Positions 26,472-34,817 of a DNA stretch of 34,817 nt are shown piece by piece (positions within the stretch are counted from its first letter, which is position 1; each line of letters starts with the position of its first letter). The notes below the pieces were generated by a model that was not told the DNA's origin, did no database searches, and saw only the letters and a program-made list of their open reading frames with translations. A program made the position numbers and the translations under genes. The stretch is from Thermomicrobiales bacterium (GTDB taxonomy: Bacteria; Chloroflexota; Chloroflexia; Thermomicrobiales; UBA6265). The stretch covers positions 1 to 34,817 of the forward strand of contig JAMLHR010000028.1 of NCBI GenBank assembly GCA_023957015.1, read 5' to 3'.

Positions 26472-26590
26472 CAGATGTACTCCGACCGGAATGGGTGGCA
26501 CGTAAATGGCGATACCCGTGCCGTTGGCTGATAATGTAAAGGCAGCATGCCTCTATGCTGTCAGGATCATAGTACGAGGAAGGAATCGCC

Positions 26591-27346
26591 GTGGCGAAGA
26601 AATCAAACGGCACAAGAGCAATGGTGGTGGGAACCATGCTTGGCCTCGTTGCGGGTGCTGCCTATGCTCTTTGGAAAACGCCGATGAGCGGCAAGGAATT
26701 ACGGGGCAAACTGAGTGCTGCGGCAACCGATGCGACCGGAGGTGTAGCCGCCGCCGGATCCGGCCTGAGCGACAAGGTGATGCACGCCGTCGAGACCACA
26801 CTGGCACCGATTGTCGGTGTTGAACTCGGAAAGACGGCCAACGGCACACAGCCTGACGAGACCGGCCCAATCACGGTGGCGGAAAGCAATGGTGCCGCTT
26901 ACGGCACAACCAGTATTCGCGGGCAGCGATTCGCCTGGGGCACACCAGCACCGGAAGCCATCAAGTCCGAACCGACCACACCACCCGTCGAACCAGTGCA
27001 GCCAGCAGAGCCCGTTCCAGCCGCCGCAGAATATGGCACCACCAGTATCCGCTCGCAGCGATTCGCCTGGGGGACACCGGCGCCGGAAGCGGCCGTGACA
27101 CCACAGACACCAGAAGCGGCACCGGTGGAGCCGGTCGCGAAGGTGGAAGCACCAGAGGTGCCTGCGGCCGCAACCACCACGATTCGCGCCCAGCGCTCTG
27201 GCTGGAGTTCATCCGCTGCGGAACCCGTCGCTAATGCCACGGCTTCCGAGCCTCTGGCTGTGAAGGTGGAGGAGACCGTGGAAGTACCGGTGGCAGTGGC
27301 AAGCAATGGTATGCATCCGTTCCCGAAGCTTGGCGGACTCGAGTAA
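26591..27346 (+). CDS. YtxH-like protein with a repeated RxQRFAWGTPAPEA motif
   Basis: 251 aa. The N-terminal helix VVGTMLGLVAGAAYALWKTP with SGKELR is the YtxH pattern of small membrane-anchored stress proteins. The rest is Pro/Ala/Val/Glu-rich and probably unfolded, with two near-identical copies of YGTTSIRxQRFAWGTPAPEA (about 103 and 147) and a weaker third (TTTIRAQRSGWSSSAAEP, about 195). The repeats may be short binding motifs for one partner. GTG 26591 has AGGAAGGA upstream. A second YtxH-like gene follows 16 bases after the stop. Confidence 0.75.
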   Translation: MAKKSNGTRAMVVGTMLGLVAGAAYALWKTPMSGKELRGKLSAAATDATGGVAAAGSGLSDKVMHAVETTLAPIVGVELGKTANGTQPDETGPITVAESNGAAYGTTSIRGQRFAWGTPAPEAIKSEPTTPPVEPVQPAEPVPAAAEYGTTSIRSQRFAWGTPAPEAAVTPQTPEAAPVEPVAKVEAPEVPAAATTTIRAQRSGWSSSAAEPVANATASEPLAVKVEETVEVPVAVASNGMHPFPKLGGLE

Positions 27347-27362
27347 GCAAGGAGTAACGACG

Positions 27363-27506
27363 ATGATCAAGCACGCACGCACTGCGGTGAAGTTCTTTGT
27401 TTACGGTCTGATTGTGGGATTGCTCTTCTCGCCCGGTAGTGGCGAGGAGAACCGCAAGAAGCTGCTCGATTGGGCTGGTGGCTCCATCAAGAGCATGACC
27501 GAGTAA
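27363..27506 (+). CDS. Small YtxH-like membrane protein
   Basis: 47 aa: one membrane helix (VKFFVYGLIVGLLFSPGSG) followed by a charged helix (EENRKKLLDWAGGSI). The G-x-x-x-G-L-L-F-S/A-P-x-S-G-x-E pattern is the YtxH core. AAGGAG lies 7 bases before ATG 27363. Cotranscribed with the larger YtxH-like gene and closed by a terminator. Confidence 0.78.
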   Translation: MIKHARTAVKFFVYGLIVGLLFSPGSGEENRKKLLDWAGGSIKSMTE

Positions 27507-27527
27507 CTACGTACATACGTAAATAAG

Positions 27528-27562
27528 CGCGCGGTGGTAGATACCACCGCGCGTTTGCGTTT
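27528..27562 (+). terminator. Rho-independent terminator of the YtxH pair
   Basis: A 12-bp perfect stem CGCGCGGTGGTA (27528-27539) with TACCACCGCGCG (27542-27553), followed by TTTGCGTTTT. A small TACGTA-CA-TACGTA pair lies just upstream. Confidence 0.85.
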
Positions 27563-27650
27563 TAAGGAGTTGATTCCGTCTGACCGGGTACGTTCGGTGC
27601 TATGATGCCAGCGTCGATACCATTTCCGTGAATCGCTCGAGGCAGATATT

Positions 27651-28826
27651 GTGACCAACACCCAGCCTGGAACTGGACCGCTCGCGGGAATCCGTGTGGT
27701 GGATCTCACCCGCGTGATGACAGGCCCCTATTGCACGATGATGCTCGGCGATCTCGGTGCCGATGTGATCAAGATTGAGCGCCCGGACCTCGGCGATGAC
27801 ACTCGACACTGGGGTCCACCGTTTATCGAGGGCGAATCCAGCTATTTCATGAGCATTAATCGCAACAAGCGCTCAGTGGAACTCGATCTCAAGAGCGAAC
27901 TCGGCCAGGAAGTACTGTGGAAGTTGATCGATCGCGCCGATGTTGTGGTCGAGAACTTCGCACCGGGCGTGATCGACCGATTGGGATTCGGGCACAAGGA
28001 CGTGCTGGCGCGTAATCCGGGCGTGATCTACGCCAGCATCTCCGGCTTCGGTCAGACCGGTCCGAGCCGAAATCGCACCGCCTACGACCTGATCGTGAAT
28101 GGCATGAGCGGGATGGCCAGTGTCACCGGATTCCGCGATGGACCGCCGGTGAAGTTCGGTCCACCGATCGCCGATATCGCCGCTGGTATGTTCACCGCTA
28201 CCGCAATTATCGCCGCGCTCTATGAGCGCGAGCGCGATCCGGAGCATACCGGTCAGTACCTGGATACCAGCATGCTGGGCGGTCAGATCTCGATGCTGAC
28301 CTACCTGGCGGAGGTGTACTTCAACACCGGCAAGGTGCCACTACGCAACGGCAATCGTCATAGCATCATCACGCCATACGACACCTTCCCAACCGCCGAT
28401 GGGTACGTCAACATCGCCGTCGGTAACGACGCGATCTGGCAGCGATTCTGCGTGGCGATGGGCATGATCGAGGCCGCCACCGATTCGCGCTACACCACCA
28501 ATGCCGATCGGTTGGCAAATGTGGAAACACTCTACGAGGCGATCCACGAGGCGATGGGGACGATGACCACCGCCGAGATCGTCGAAAAGCTGGATGCTGC
28601 CGCGGTCCCCTGCGGTCCGATCAATACCATCGGCGAGATCCTTGAGGATCCGCAGGTGGCCGATCAAGAGCTGCGCGTGACCGTCCCGCACGCCAGGTTA
28701 GGTGAAGTCGAGGTAGCGGGCTTCCCATACAAGTTCCGCAAGACGCCGCTGGAAATGCGCAGTGGTCCGCCGGTGCTCGGTGAACACACGGCTGAAGTGC
28801 TGCGAGAGTTGGGATACGAGGTGTAG
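27651..28826 (+). CDS. CaiB/BaiF (class III) CoA-transferase
   Basis: 391 aa. Class III transferases move CoA between carboxylic acids. Marks: PLAGIRVVDLTRVMTGPYCT, LGDLGADVIKIERP, RNKRSVELDLKSELGQE, VVVENFAPGVIDRLG, SGFGQTGP, AYDLIVNGMSGMASVTG and PCGPINTIGEILEDPQV. Length is typical for a single subunit that dimerises in an interlocked way. The Asp in YLDTSML is a candidate for the active carboxylate, but I cannot fix it without alignment. GTG start with a weak GAGG upstream. Substrates unknown; no pathway partner is adjacent. Confidence 0.92.
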   Translation: MTNTQPGTGPLAGIRVVDLTRVMTGPYCTMMLGDLGADVIKIERPDLGDDTRHWGPPFIEGESSYFMSINRNKRSVELDLKSELGQEVLWKLIDRADVVVENFAPGVIDRLGFGHKDVLARNPGVIYASISGFGQTGPSRNRTAYDLIVNGMSGMASVTGFRDGPPVKFGPPIADIAAGMFTATAIIAALYERERDPEHTGQYLDTSMLGGQISMLTYLAEVYFNTGKVPLRNGNRHSIITPYDTFPTADGYVNIAVGNDAIWQRFCVAMGMIEAATDSRYTTNADRLANVETLYEAIHEAMGTMTTAEIVEKLDAAAVPCGPINTIGEILEDPQVADQELRVTVPHARLGEVEVAGFPYKFRKTPLEMRSGPPVLGEHTAEVLRELGYEV

Positions 28827-28870
28827 TCTGCTGCTACCATGGTAATAGTCCATCATGGATGGAGGGAATC

Positions 28871-29557
28871 ATGTGTGGTCGATATCTTGTCCGAGACTAT
28901 TCTGAGTCCAGCGAGTTCATGCGACAGATCCCGCTCCTCCACAATTACGATTTTCAACCAACCTGGAATGCCGCACCGGGCCAGCAGCTTCCGGTAATTC
29001 TTCTGGTCGGCAATACCCTCGAAATGCGTCTGATGCATTGGGGACTGATTCCATTCTGGCTTAAGCCGGGTGATAAGCCCAAAGTTACACCGATCAACGC
29101 GCGCTCTGAGACGGTTGCCGAGAAACCGATGTTCCGCAATCTGATCAAGCGCAATCGCTGCATTGTGCCGATGAACGGATTTTACGAGTGGAAGCGTCCC
29201 TCAAAACAGCCATACTACATCCACCTACGCGACTCGCCGATTATGCTAATGGCAGGTTTGTTCGATTACCGACGCGATGACCAGAACGAACTCCAGGGAA
29301 GCTATACCATCCTCACCACTACACCCAACGATGTCATGGCCCAGATCCACGACCGCATGCCGGTGATCCTCCACCCGGACGATGTGGAGGAATGGATGGA
29401 TCCCGAAATCGACGAGATAGGACCGCTGGAGCACCTGCTTCAACCGACCGCTGACGATGAGCTGGAGATGTATCCGGTCAGCAAAGCGGTGAATGACGTG
29501 CGTAACAACGGTCCAGACCTGCTCGAACCGGTCGCCGTGCAAAACACATTGCTCTGA
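28871..29557 (+). CDS. SRAP-domain protein (YedK/HMCES family)
   Basis: 228 aa. After removal of Met1 the catalytic Cys2 (MCGRYLV) can form a thiazolidine crosslink with abasic sites in single-stranded DNA, shielding them. Other active-site marks: WNAAPGQQLPV, WGLIPFW, INARSETV, GFYEWKR (Glu near 106) and IHDRMPVIL (His near 160). Length and motif order are typical. GGAGG lies 5-6 bases upstream, and the Cys must be residue 2, which fixes this start. No SOS box is seen before it. Confidence 0.93.
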   Translation: MCGRYLVRDYSESSEFMRQIPLLHNYDFQPTWNAAPGQQLPVILLVGNTLEMRLMHWGLIPFWLKPGDKPKVTPINARSETVAEKPMFRNLIKRNRCIVPMNGFYEWKRPSKQPYYIHLRDSPIMLMAGLFDYRRDDQNELQGSYTILTTTPNDVMAQIHDRMPVILHPDDVEEWMDPEIDEIGPLEHLLQPTADDELEMYPVSKAVNDVRNNGPDLLEPVAVQNTLL

Positions 29558-29603
29558 TTCCCCGTTTGTGTGCCGGGATCGCAAGAAGATAAGGGTAAAC
29601 CTC

Positions 29604-30308
29604 ATGTCACACCTTGACGGTGCCGAACTGGATCAGTGGTGGGATTTCGGTGATCCAGCGGGATCGGAGGCGGTGTTTCGGGAGGAACTGGACCATCTCA
29701 CGTCACCCGCTCGCGAAGAGCTTCAGACCCAGATCGCCCGTTCACTCGGCTTGCAGCAACGGTTCAAGGAAGGACATGCCTTACTGAACACGGTTGAGTC
29801 CACCGATGCCGTGGTTCGGCAACGAACCGAGTTGGAACGAGGTCGACTGTGGAACTCGGCCGGTGACCCTGATATTGCTCGGGATCACTTTCTGACCGCC
29901 GTTGCCAACGGAGCGGACGAGTTCCTAACAGTTGATGCGCTGCATATGTTGGCCATCGTCGAACCATCAAATCGCGAATGGTATGAGCAAGCGATGAGGA
30001 TCGTAGAGGATTCCGGTGACGCACGTGTACGTCGGTGGGAGGGAAGTCTACGCAACAATCACGCCTGGAACCTGGCCGATGCCGGAGACGAAGTTGCCGC
30101 CTTGGTGGCTTTTCGTGAAGCCGAGCAGTGGTTCAACGAGCATGGAACGGCATCGCAGATTCACGTGGCGCGATGGAGCGTGGCTCATCTCCTCCGTCGG
30201 CTTGGGTTTTTGAGTGAAGCGCGAGTTATCCTCGAGGACCTTAAGGCGAACAGCGAGGAAGATCATTACGTTGATGAGGAGCTGGCGCTCCTCATCGATG
30301 CTGAATGA
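29604..30308 (+). CDS. TPR-like repeat protein
   Basis: 234 aa, soluble, made of paired helices like tetratricopeptide repeats: IARSLGLQQRFKEGHALLNT, RGRLWNSAGDPDIARDHFL, RNNHAWNLADAGDEVAALVA and VAHLLRRLGFLSEARVILED. Such repeats bind other proteins. Begins 47 bases after the SRAP stop and may be cotranscribed; function unknown. Confidence 0.72.
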   Translation: MSHLDGAELDQWWDFGDPAGSEAVFREELDHLTSPAREELQTQIARSLGLQQRFKEGHALLNTVESTDAVVRQRTELERGRLWNSAGDPDIARDHFLTAVANGADEFLTVDALHMLAIVEPSNREWYEQAMRIVEDSGDARVRRWEGSLRNNHAWNLADAGDEVAALVAFREAEQWFNEHGTASQIHVARWSVAHLLRRLGFLSEARVILEDLKANSEEDHYVDEELALLIDAE

Positions 30309-30317
30309 TCCGTTGCC

Positions 30318-30869
30318 CTACGAGTCCCATGTGTCCCAATGAACCAACTCGTCCAGCGACAGCCGACCCGGCTTCGGACCGGTTGGACGCGGATCCTTCG
30401 AAGTTTCGTACGGTCCGATAGCGACGATGCTCCGTAGCGTGCGATCCTCGGGCACGTGTAGCAGTGCCTTCGCCTGTGCCTCGCGCTCTGGTTCACCGAA
30501 CCAGGCGGTGCCGGCGCCCAATCCCAACATCCGGGCAGCGATCAGCAGGCGCTCGGTGACGCGCCCCTCATCGTACGCCTCGTGTGGCGGATTCTGACCC
30601 GGACTTACCAGGCCAATTGCAAGGGCGGCATTCGCGACCCAGGTGATATTCTCTCGCAGAGCCGAGAGCTGCTCCAGCGTGGCTTTATCCCGAACAACGA
30701 TGAACCGCCACGGCTGGGTGTTGCGGGATGAGCCCGTCCAGCGGGCGATTTCCAGCAGGGTATCGAGTTGCTCGTCGCTAACCTCGCCATCGATGTACTG
30801 ACGTACCTGGCGGGTTTTGCGGATCGCCTCCAGGGCATCCGATACCGAAGCGATGGTGATCTCGGGCAT
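30318..30869 (-). CDS. Nitroreductase-family protein (second copy)
   Basis: 183 aa FMN-type nitroreductase: RKTRQVRQYIDGEV, IARWTGSSRNTQPWRFIVV, EGRVTERLLIAARMLGLGAG and LRSIVAIGPYE. Paralogue of 24234-24761 with the same short length and motifs. ATG 30869 has AAAGGA upstream. It follows the Fe-S nuclease gene by 12 bases on the same strand and may be read with it. Confidence 0.88.
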   Translation of the reverse strand: MPEITIASVSDALEAIRKTRQVRQYIDGEVSDEQLDTLLEIARWTGSSRNTQPWRFIVVRDKATLEQLSALRENITWVANAALAIGLVSPGQNPPHEAYDEGRVTERLLIAARMLGLGAGTAWFGEPEREAQAKALLHVPEDRTLRSIVAIGPYETSKDPRPTGPKPGRLSLDELVHWDTWDS

Positions 30870-30881
30870 GGTCGTTCCTTT

Positions 30882-31715
30882 CTATTCCACCTGAGGTGGT
30901 ATCTCTGCCGTGCAGTAGTTCTGATAATACGGGCAATAGACGCACATGTGGCTTGGTGTTGGTTCCCACGCGGTCTCGGTAACCAGCGATTCCATCTGCC
31001 GGACGATGCCTGGCCAGGCGTAGTTGCAGTGCTCCAACGTTAGATCGACATCCTTACGATAGTTCTCGTCCAACCAATACCAGGTGAAGCGGACATTGGT
31101 CGCCGAGGCGTCGCCGGTCCATTCCTGCAGCACGTTTCGCAGCACGAATCGATGGATCACCGGGACATCCGGCTCCTCGTACACCTTGCCGGTCTTGTAA
31201 TCGATGATGTGGATGAGTGGCTCTCCTTCCTCATCCAGTCGCCGTACGATCAGGTCCGGCTTGGCACCGAGCGTGTAACGAGTTCGGGAAGGTAGCAGAG
31301 GCAAATCGCGCTTTTCCCAGTGTTCGATCAGCAGCCATTCATCGGCGCGTAGCGATTCGAGATAGCGGCGTCCGAGATCGACCCAACGTAGCACCTTCTG
31401 AACCTCTGCCTCCCAGGTCTCTTCGCTGGGATACTGGAACATCGGCATGTGGAGTTGGCAGAGGATGCGAATCTGCTCTGGTCCAAGAAGCGTGGTGCCG
31501 GCCTTCAACTGCTGGGCGATGGTGCCCAGCGCGGAGTGAGTGGCGTTCCCGATGGCGAAGAACGGGACAAAGATATCCGGGCGAGGGATCTTGTCGATGT
31601 ATTGCAACCGAATCCGATACGGACATTGGCTGTAGGTCTTGAGCGAGCTGGGCGACATCGCCGTCTGATGCGGCCAACGCCTGGTAGCATCCGGTGGTGT
31701 GTGATCGTCCGTCAT
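30882..31715 (-). CDS. RecB-family PD-(D/E)XK nuclease with Fe-S cluster motif
   Basis: 277 aa. Nuclease core: MSPSSLKTYSQCPYR, GAKPDLIVRR (Asp) and IHIIDYKTGK (D...K). Four Cys fit a 4Fe-4S cluster of the AddB/Cas4 type: Cys31 in the N-terminal motif, and Cys258-x2-Cys261-x6-Cys268 near the C-terminus. No helicase domain and no Cas genes nearby, so it is a stand-alone nuclease of DNA repair or defence type. Start ATG 31715 overlaps the upstream stop by one base (TGATG). Confidence 0.85.
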   Translation of the reverse strand: MTDDHTPPDATRRWPHQTAMSPSSLKTYSQCPYRIRLQYIDKIPRPDIFVPFFAIGNATHSALGTIAQQLKAGTTLLGPEQIRILCQLHMPMFQYPSEETWEAEVQKVLRWVDLGRRYLESLRADEWLLIEHWEKRDLPLLPSRTRYTLGAKPDLIVRRLDEEGEPLIHIIDYKTGKVYEEPDVPVIHRFVLRNVLQEWTGDASATNVRFTWYWLDENYRKDVDLTLEHCNYAWPGIVRQMESLVTETAWEPTPSHMCVYCPYYQNYCTAEIPPQVE

Positions 31716-32155
31716 CACGGATTCAGCCAATCCGAGGGCAGCCTGATATCACTCCAGCCGAGCCAGCAGATCAGGGTTCCGCCAACCAGCGAGATCGCGA
31801 TCGCGACCGGCGGTAGCGATGTCTCCGGTGTGCGCGGCCAGAACGTGAGCGCGAGAGCGGCCAGAATCAACGGCCAAAGCGGGAGGGAACCAACCGACTC
31901 CAACCCCAGTACCGCTAGCGCGATCGTCCACCCGATACCATTCCAGAGCAGAACTTGCCCGATCAGGCTGATTGCAGGGTGCAATGGACCGATAGCCGAG
32001 ACGAGGAATATCACCGCGGCGATGCCATAGAGCGTGCGGTGCGGAGAGTACTCGATGGTATCGACACGCAGCATGAGCAGCAACATCACACCGGCGAGAA
32101 GCGCCAACAGAGTTGCCACCACACCACGCCTGAGTTGCTGCGCAAACTCAGTCAT
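31715..32155 (-). CDS. Four-helix integral membrane protein
   Basis: 146 aa with about four membrane helices (VVATLLALLAGVMLLLML; LYGIAAVIFLVSAIG; IGQVLLWNGIGWTIALAVLG; LPLWPLILAALALTFW, then VAIAISLVGGTLICWLGW). Not recognised. The start overlaps the upstream small gene by 8 bases and its stop overlaps the nuclease start, so all three are translated together. Confidence 0.75.
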   Translation of the reverse strand: MTEFAQQLRRGVVATLLALLAGVMLLLMLRVDTIEYSPHRTLYGIAAVIFLVSAIGPLHPAISLIGQVLLWNGIGWTIALAVLGLESVGSLPLWPLILAALALTFWPRTPETSLPPVAIAISLVGGTLICWLGWSDIRLPSDWLNP

Positions 32156-32366
32156 CGCTCGCCTTCCTGATTTCCATCACAGTGCGTAACAACATGGTGA
32201 CACGGATGCGATCGCCGACCTGAAGATCGGCATCGAACGCGTCGCCCGGAAGCTGGCACTGATGAATCGTGTCTGAATCGCCATCGACGTGGAAGAAGAG
32301 CCGGGCATAGAGTTGTCCGTGAATCGTATAATCCTGCCGACCTTCCAATACGCCCGTTGTGTCCAT
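32148..32366 (-). CDS. Small conserved-looking beta-type protein
   Basis: 72 aa, likely all-beta (YTIHGQLYARLFFHVDGDSD; VGDRIRVTMLLRTVMEIRK), perhaps OB-like. Not recognised. ATG 32366 has AGGAG 5 bases upstream; an in-frame start at 32384 lacks one. First gene of the three-gene operon with the membrane protein and the Fe-S nuclease. Divergent from the zinc-ribbon gene. Confidence 0.6.
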   Translation of the reverse strand: MDTTGVLEGRQDYTIHGQLYARLFFHVDGDSDTIHQCQLPGDAFDADLQVGDRIRVTMLLRTVMEIRKASDD

Positions 32367-32439
32367 AGTTGCTCCTGCTGACACCGAAATACATACCTGC
32401 CCATCTCACGTATCATAGACCGCATGCAAAGGAGGAGGT

Positions 32440-33180
32440 ATGGCAGCCAGCGGCCACATCTGTGGGAACTGCGGTAAAACGGTGAATGCGAGCGATATCA
32501 CGTGCCCGCATTGCGATGCCCTGTTGGCAGCATACGTATCGCCAGCGGGATCAGTAACGGCCGCGCCGGAATATAGCACACCCTCCTATGCCGCTCCTCC
32601 GGTCATGACGGAGATCGTCCAGACAGAAACTGCACCGGAACCGCTCTTTGATACCCACGTCACCGTTGAAGAACTGGCAGAGGCCGCGAAGTTGGACCAT
32701 CCAGTGGAACTGCTCCTGGCAGGAGTCGAGATCCCGCATCAACCGGCGCAAACCGATACCATTCCTGAGCCCACCTATCCCCGGCCGATCGCCGAGCCAG
32801 CACCGGTCACCGTCGAACCCGTTGACATGGCACCCGAACCGGATCGCATAGGCGAAACCGAGGCGTATCTGCGCAAGCTCCACAAAAAGGCCGGATACAT
32901 CGCTGCCACCGGCAGCCTCAGTTCACCCATCACAACCCGGCGTCCCACACCCGCGGATCGAGTGGCCAACCGCGCGGCCCGAGAATCAACCCGTAGCCAT
33001 CGTCAGCCAGTAACACCGTTGCGCGGCCCGTACATCGGGCCAGCTCTCAAATTCGCGGTCGGCGTCGCGTGGATTGTCGCCCTGGGAACAGCCATGACCG
33101 GCAACGCCAGTGTGCCGCTGTTCATGCTCACCGTGGTGCTGACAATGTGGCTGAAGATGCAGTCCGGGAAGGGTCGCTGA
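32440..33180 (+). CDS. Zinc-ribbon membrane protein
   Basis: 246 aa: an N-terminal zinc ribbon (CGNCGKTV...CPHCDALL), a long Pro/Glu-rich unfolded middle, a basic stretch, and two C-terminal membrane helices (PALKFAVGVAWIVALGTAM; VPLFMLTVVLTMWLKM). Not a named family to me. AAAGGAGGAGG lies just upstream of the ATG. Its stop overlaps the mnmE start by one base (TGATG), so the two are coupled. Confidence 0.75.
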   Translation: MAASGHICGNCGKTVNASDITCPHCDALLAAYVSPAGSVTAAPEYSTPSYAAPPVMTEIVQTETAPEPLFDTHVTVEELAEAAKLDHPVELLLAGVEIPHQPAQTDTIPEPTYPRPIAEPAPVTVEPVDMAPEPDRIGETEAYLRKLHKKAGYIAATGSLSSPITTRRPTPADRVANRAARESTRSHRQPVTPLRGPYIGPALKFAVGVAWIVALGTAMTGNASVPLFMLTVVLTMWLKMQSGKGR

Positions 33181-34562
33181 TGATCGACACCGGCACAATC
33201 GCGGCGATTGCCACGCCGATCGGTGAAGGCGGTATCGGTGTTGTCCGCATCAGTGGCAAAGATGCGGCCGAAATCGCTCAACGGATATTTCGTAAACCAT
33301 CAGGATCACAGGTCGATCTGTCTCGTGTGGGATCACACACCCTTCATTACGGGAATATCGTAGATCATGATCGGCCGGTTGACGATGTCCTGCTGGCATG
33401 GATGAAGGGACCACACACCTACACGCGCGAAGACACGGTCGAGATCAGTTGCCACGGCGGTCCATTGCCGCTGAGAGAGGTGCTGCGAGTAACGCTCGCG
33501 GCGGGCGCGCGCCCTGCGGAACGCGGTGAATTCACGCTGCGCGCGTTTCTCAACGGTCGGCTTGATCTGACGCAGGCCGAGGCCGTGCTCAACGTGATCG
33601 GGGCGCAGACGCCGGAGAGCCTGCGACTGGCAGTCGATGATCTGGCGGGCGAGCTCTCCCGGCGACTGGCTCCCGCGAGTACGGCGCTGGTACGGCTGCT
33701 CGCCTATCTGGATGCGAGTGCGGATTTCCCGGATGACGAGATCGAAACGTCCGATATCGATGATGGTTTGAGCACCGCCGAAGCGGCACTGGCCGAAGTG
33801 ATCACCGGAGCCAATGCCGGTATGCGCTATCGTGACGGTGCCACTATCGCGCTGGTCGGTCGCCCGAATGTAGGCAAGAGCAGCTTGCTCAATGCCTTGT
33901 TGCGAAGCGACCGCTCGATTGTCACGCCGATCGCGGGAACGACTCGGGATGTGATTAGCGAGAGCATCAATATCGGCGGTATTGCCGCGACACTGCTGGA
34001 TACCGCCGGAATTGTCGAGACGGATGATCCGGTGGAGCGAATCGGTGTGGAGCGGAGTCGACACGCGCTGGCAACCGCGGCGATGGTGGCGTTCGTCATC
34101 GATGGCTCGCAGGAACCGGGTGCAGATGATCTCGAGATCGCACAGGTACTGGCGGATCGTCCAGCTGACCAGCGCACACCGGTGGTGTGCGTGGTGAACA
34201 AGCGTGATCTGCCACAGGTATCGCAAACCGCGATTCAATCGCTCTTACCGGACGCGGTCGTGGTCCACGTCAGTGCCAGCACCGGCGAGGGAATCGGGGA
34301 GAGCGAGGCTGCGTTTGCGGAGGTGCTGGGCGCAGGCACCGGTGTGCAACCATCGTTGGTGAATGCCCGCCAACGCGCTGCCCTGGATCGAGCCTATGCG
34401 CATGTGACGGATGCGATCCAGGCTCACGAGGCGGGTATGCCGCAGGACCTGCTGGCGACATCGGTACGCGCGGCGCTGCATGCCGTTGGCGAAGTCACCG
34501 GAGAGAACGTGGACGAGGCGGTGCTGACGGAGATCTTCAGCACATTCTGTATCGGGAAGTGA
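33180..34562 (+). CDS. mnmE: tRNA uridine-5-carboxymethylaminomethyl modification GTPase MnmE
   Basis: 460 aa. With MnmG it modifies U34 of certain tRNAs. N-terminal folate-binding domain (TIAAIATPIGEGGIGVVRIS; FTLRAFLNGRLDLTQAEAV), then the G domain: G1 GRPNVGKSSL (about 226), G2 GTTRD, G3 DTAGI, G4 NKRD, and the C-terminal CIGK with the essential Cys. Length and motif order are complete. MnmG is not in this window. Confidence 0.97.
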   Translation: MIDTGTIAAIATPIGEGGIGVVRISGKDAAEIAQRIFRKPSGSQVDLSRVGSHTLHYGNIVDHDRPVDDVLLAWMKGPHTYTREDTVEISCHGGPLPLREVLRVTLAAGARPAERGEFTLRAFLNGRLDLTQAEAVLNVIGAQTPESLRLAVDDLAGELSRRLAPASTALVRLLAYLDASADFPDDEIETSDIDDGLSTAEAALAEVITGANAGMRYRDGATIALVGRPNVGKSSLLNALLRSDRSIVTPIAGTTRDVISESINIGGIAATLLDTAGIVETDDPVERIGVERSRHALATAAMVAFVIDGSQEPGADDLEIAQVLADRPADQRTPVVCVVNKRDLPQVSQTAIQSLLPDAVVVHVSASTGEGIGESEAAFAEVLGAGTGVQPSLVNARQRAALDRAYAHVTDAIQAHEAGMPQDLLATSVRAALHAVGEVTGENVDEAVLTEIFSTFCIGK

Positions 34563-34817
34563 TCTCCGAAGGCGCGCCGTTTGCGGACACCGCTTCAAGG
34601 CACCGCATCGCGAAAATGGTTGTACCGTTTGATTTGGTGATCCGAAGAGTAGATAACGATTTTCCGCAAAAGACCAAAGAGGCGGCGTCACTCAGAGGCG
34701 CGCAGCGCCGTGGACCCTGCGGCTCCGCTCGAGATCGCAGGGCTACGCGAGGGCTCGCTCCGCTACTCCACTTCGTTCCGGCCGCCTTCGGCAGCGGAGT
34801 ACGTTCCACAGTTTGAC
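34563..34817. other. Gene-free end of window with small repeats
   Basis: No credible gene. A 7-bp hairpin (CCCTGCG 34715-34721 with CGCAGGG 34736-34742) and GC-rich text with CTCCGCT and CTTCGTTCC steps resemble the intergenic repeats at 19187-19640. Confidence 0.5.

Noticed and set aside
33333..34238. 301-aa minus-strand open frame inside mnmE
   Set aside because: Shadow of the well-recognised MnmE frame.

Overview
The window looks like the chromosome of an aerobic, menaquinone-using bacterium with moderately high GC (I estimate high 50s %). Protein flavour (MerR, ECF sigma and membrane partner, YtxH and zinc-ribbon proteins), GAAC-N4-GTTC type LexA boxes and dispersed GTAGgggc-type palindromes suggest Chloroflexota, perhaps Thermomicrobia-like. 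That placement is inference; there is no rRNA here to test it.

Layout. 108-5048 (minus) is a probable drug-response operon: MerR regulator, GNAT acetyltransferase, and the two halves of a heterodimeric ABC exporter, read from a clear TTGACA-17-TATATT promoter. A tRNA-Cys gene (5276-5350) with its own promoter and terminator follows. From 5421 to 15640 the minus strand carries phage-type genes in two blocks. One holds portal, connector, a minor-head fragment, a tail/propeller protein, amidase, an SH3-like protein and a holin-like protein. The other holds two small proteins and the large terminase. Between the blocks sit two ordinary genes, ATP-type PEP carboxykinase (plus strand) and a DUF302 protein. 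I see no capsid, protease, tape-measure, integrase or replication gene and no duplicated attachment site. Both blocks have LexA-like boxes at their 5' ends, and a small membrane protein (15853-16080) shares the boxes of the terminase side. This split, SOS-linked, capsid-less packaging module is the most interesting thing in the window; it may be a gene-transfer-agent-like relic or a decaying prophage.

From 16223 on the genes are mostly plus-strand housekeeping: ArsR-like regulator with MFS exporter, ketopantoate reductase (panE), a 450-bp array of palindromic repeats, menA and a menG/ubiE-type methyltransferase for menaquinone, an ECF sigma factor with a membrane partner, a TPP riboswitch driving a ThiY/NMT1-type binding protein, a nitroreductase, and a DUF2892 membrane protein behind a CRP/Rex-like palindrome. 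Then come a MidA-like methyltransferase (minus), two YtxH-type proteins, a class III CoA-transferase, a SRAP protein, a TPR protein, a second nitroreductase (minus), a three-gene minus operon ending in an Fe-S RecB-type nuclease, and a zinc-ribbon membrane protein overlapping mnmE. Palindromic repeats recur between genes, and one supplies the last codons of the MerR gene.
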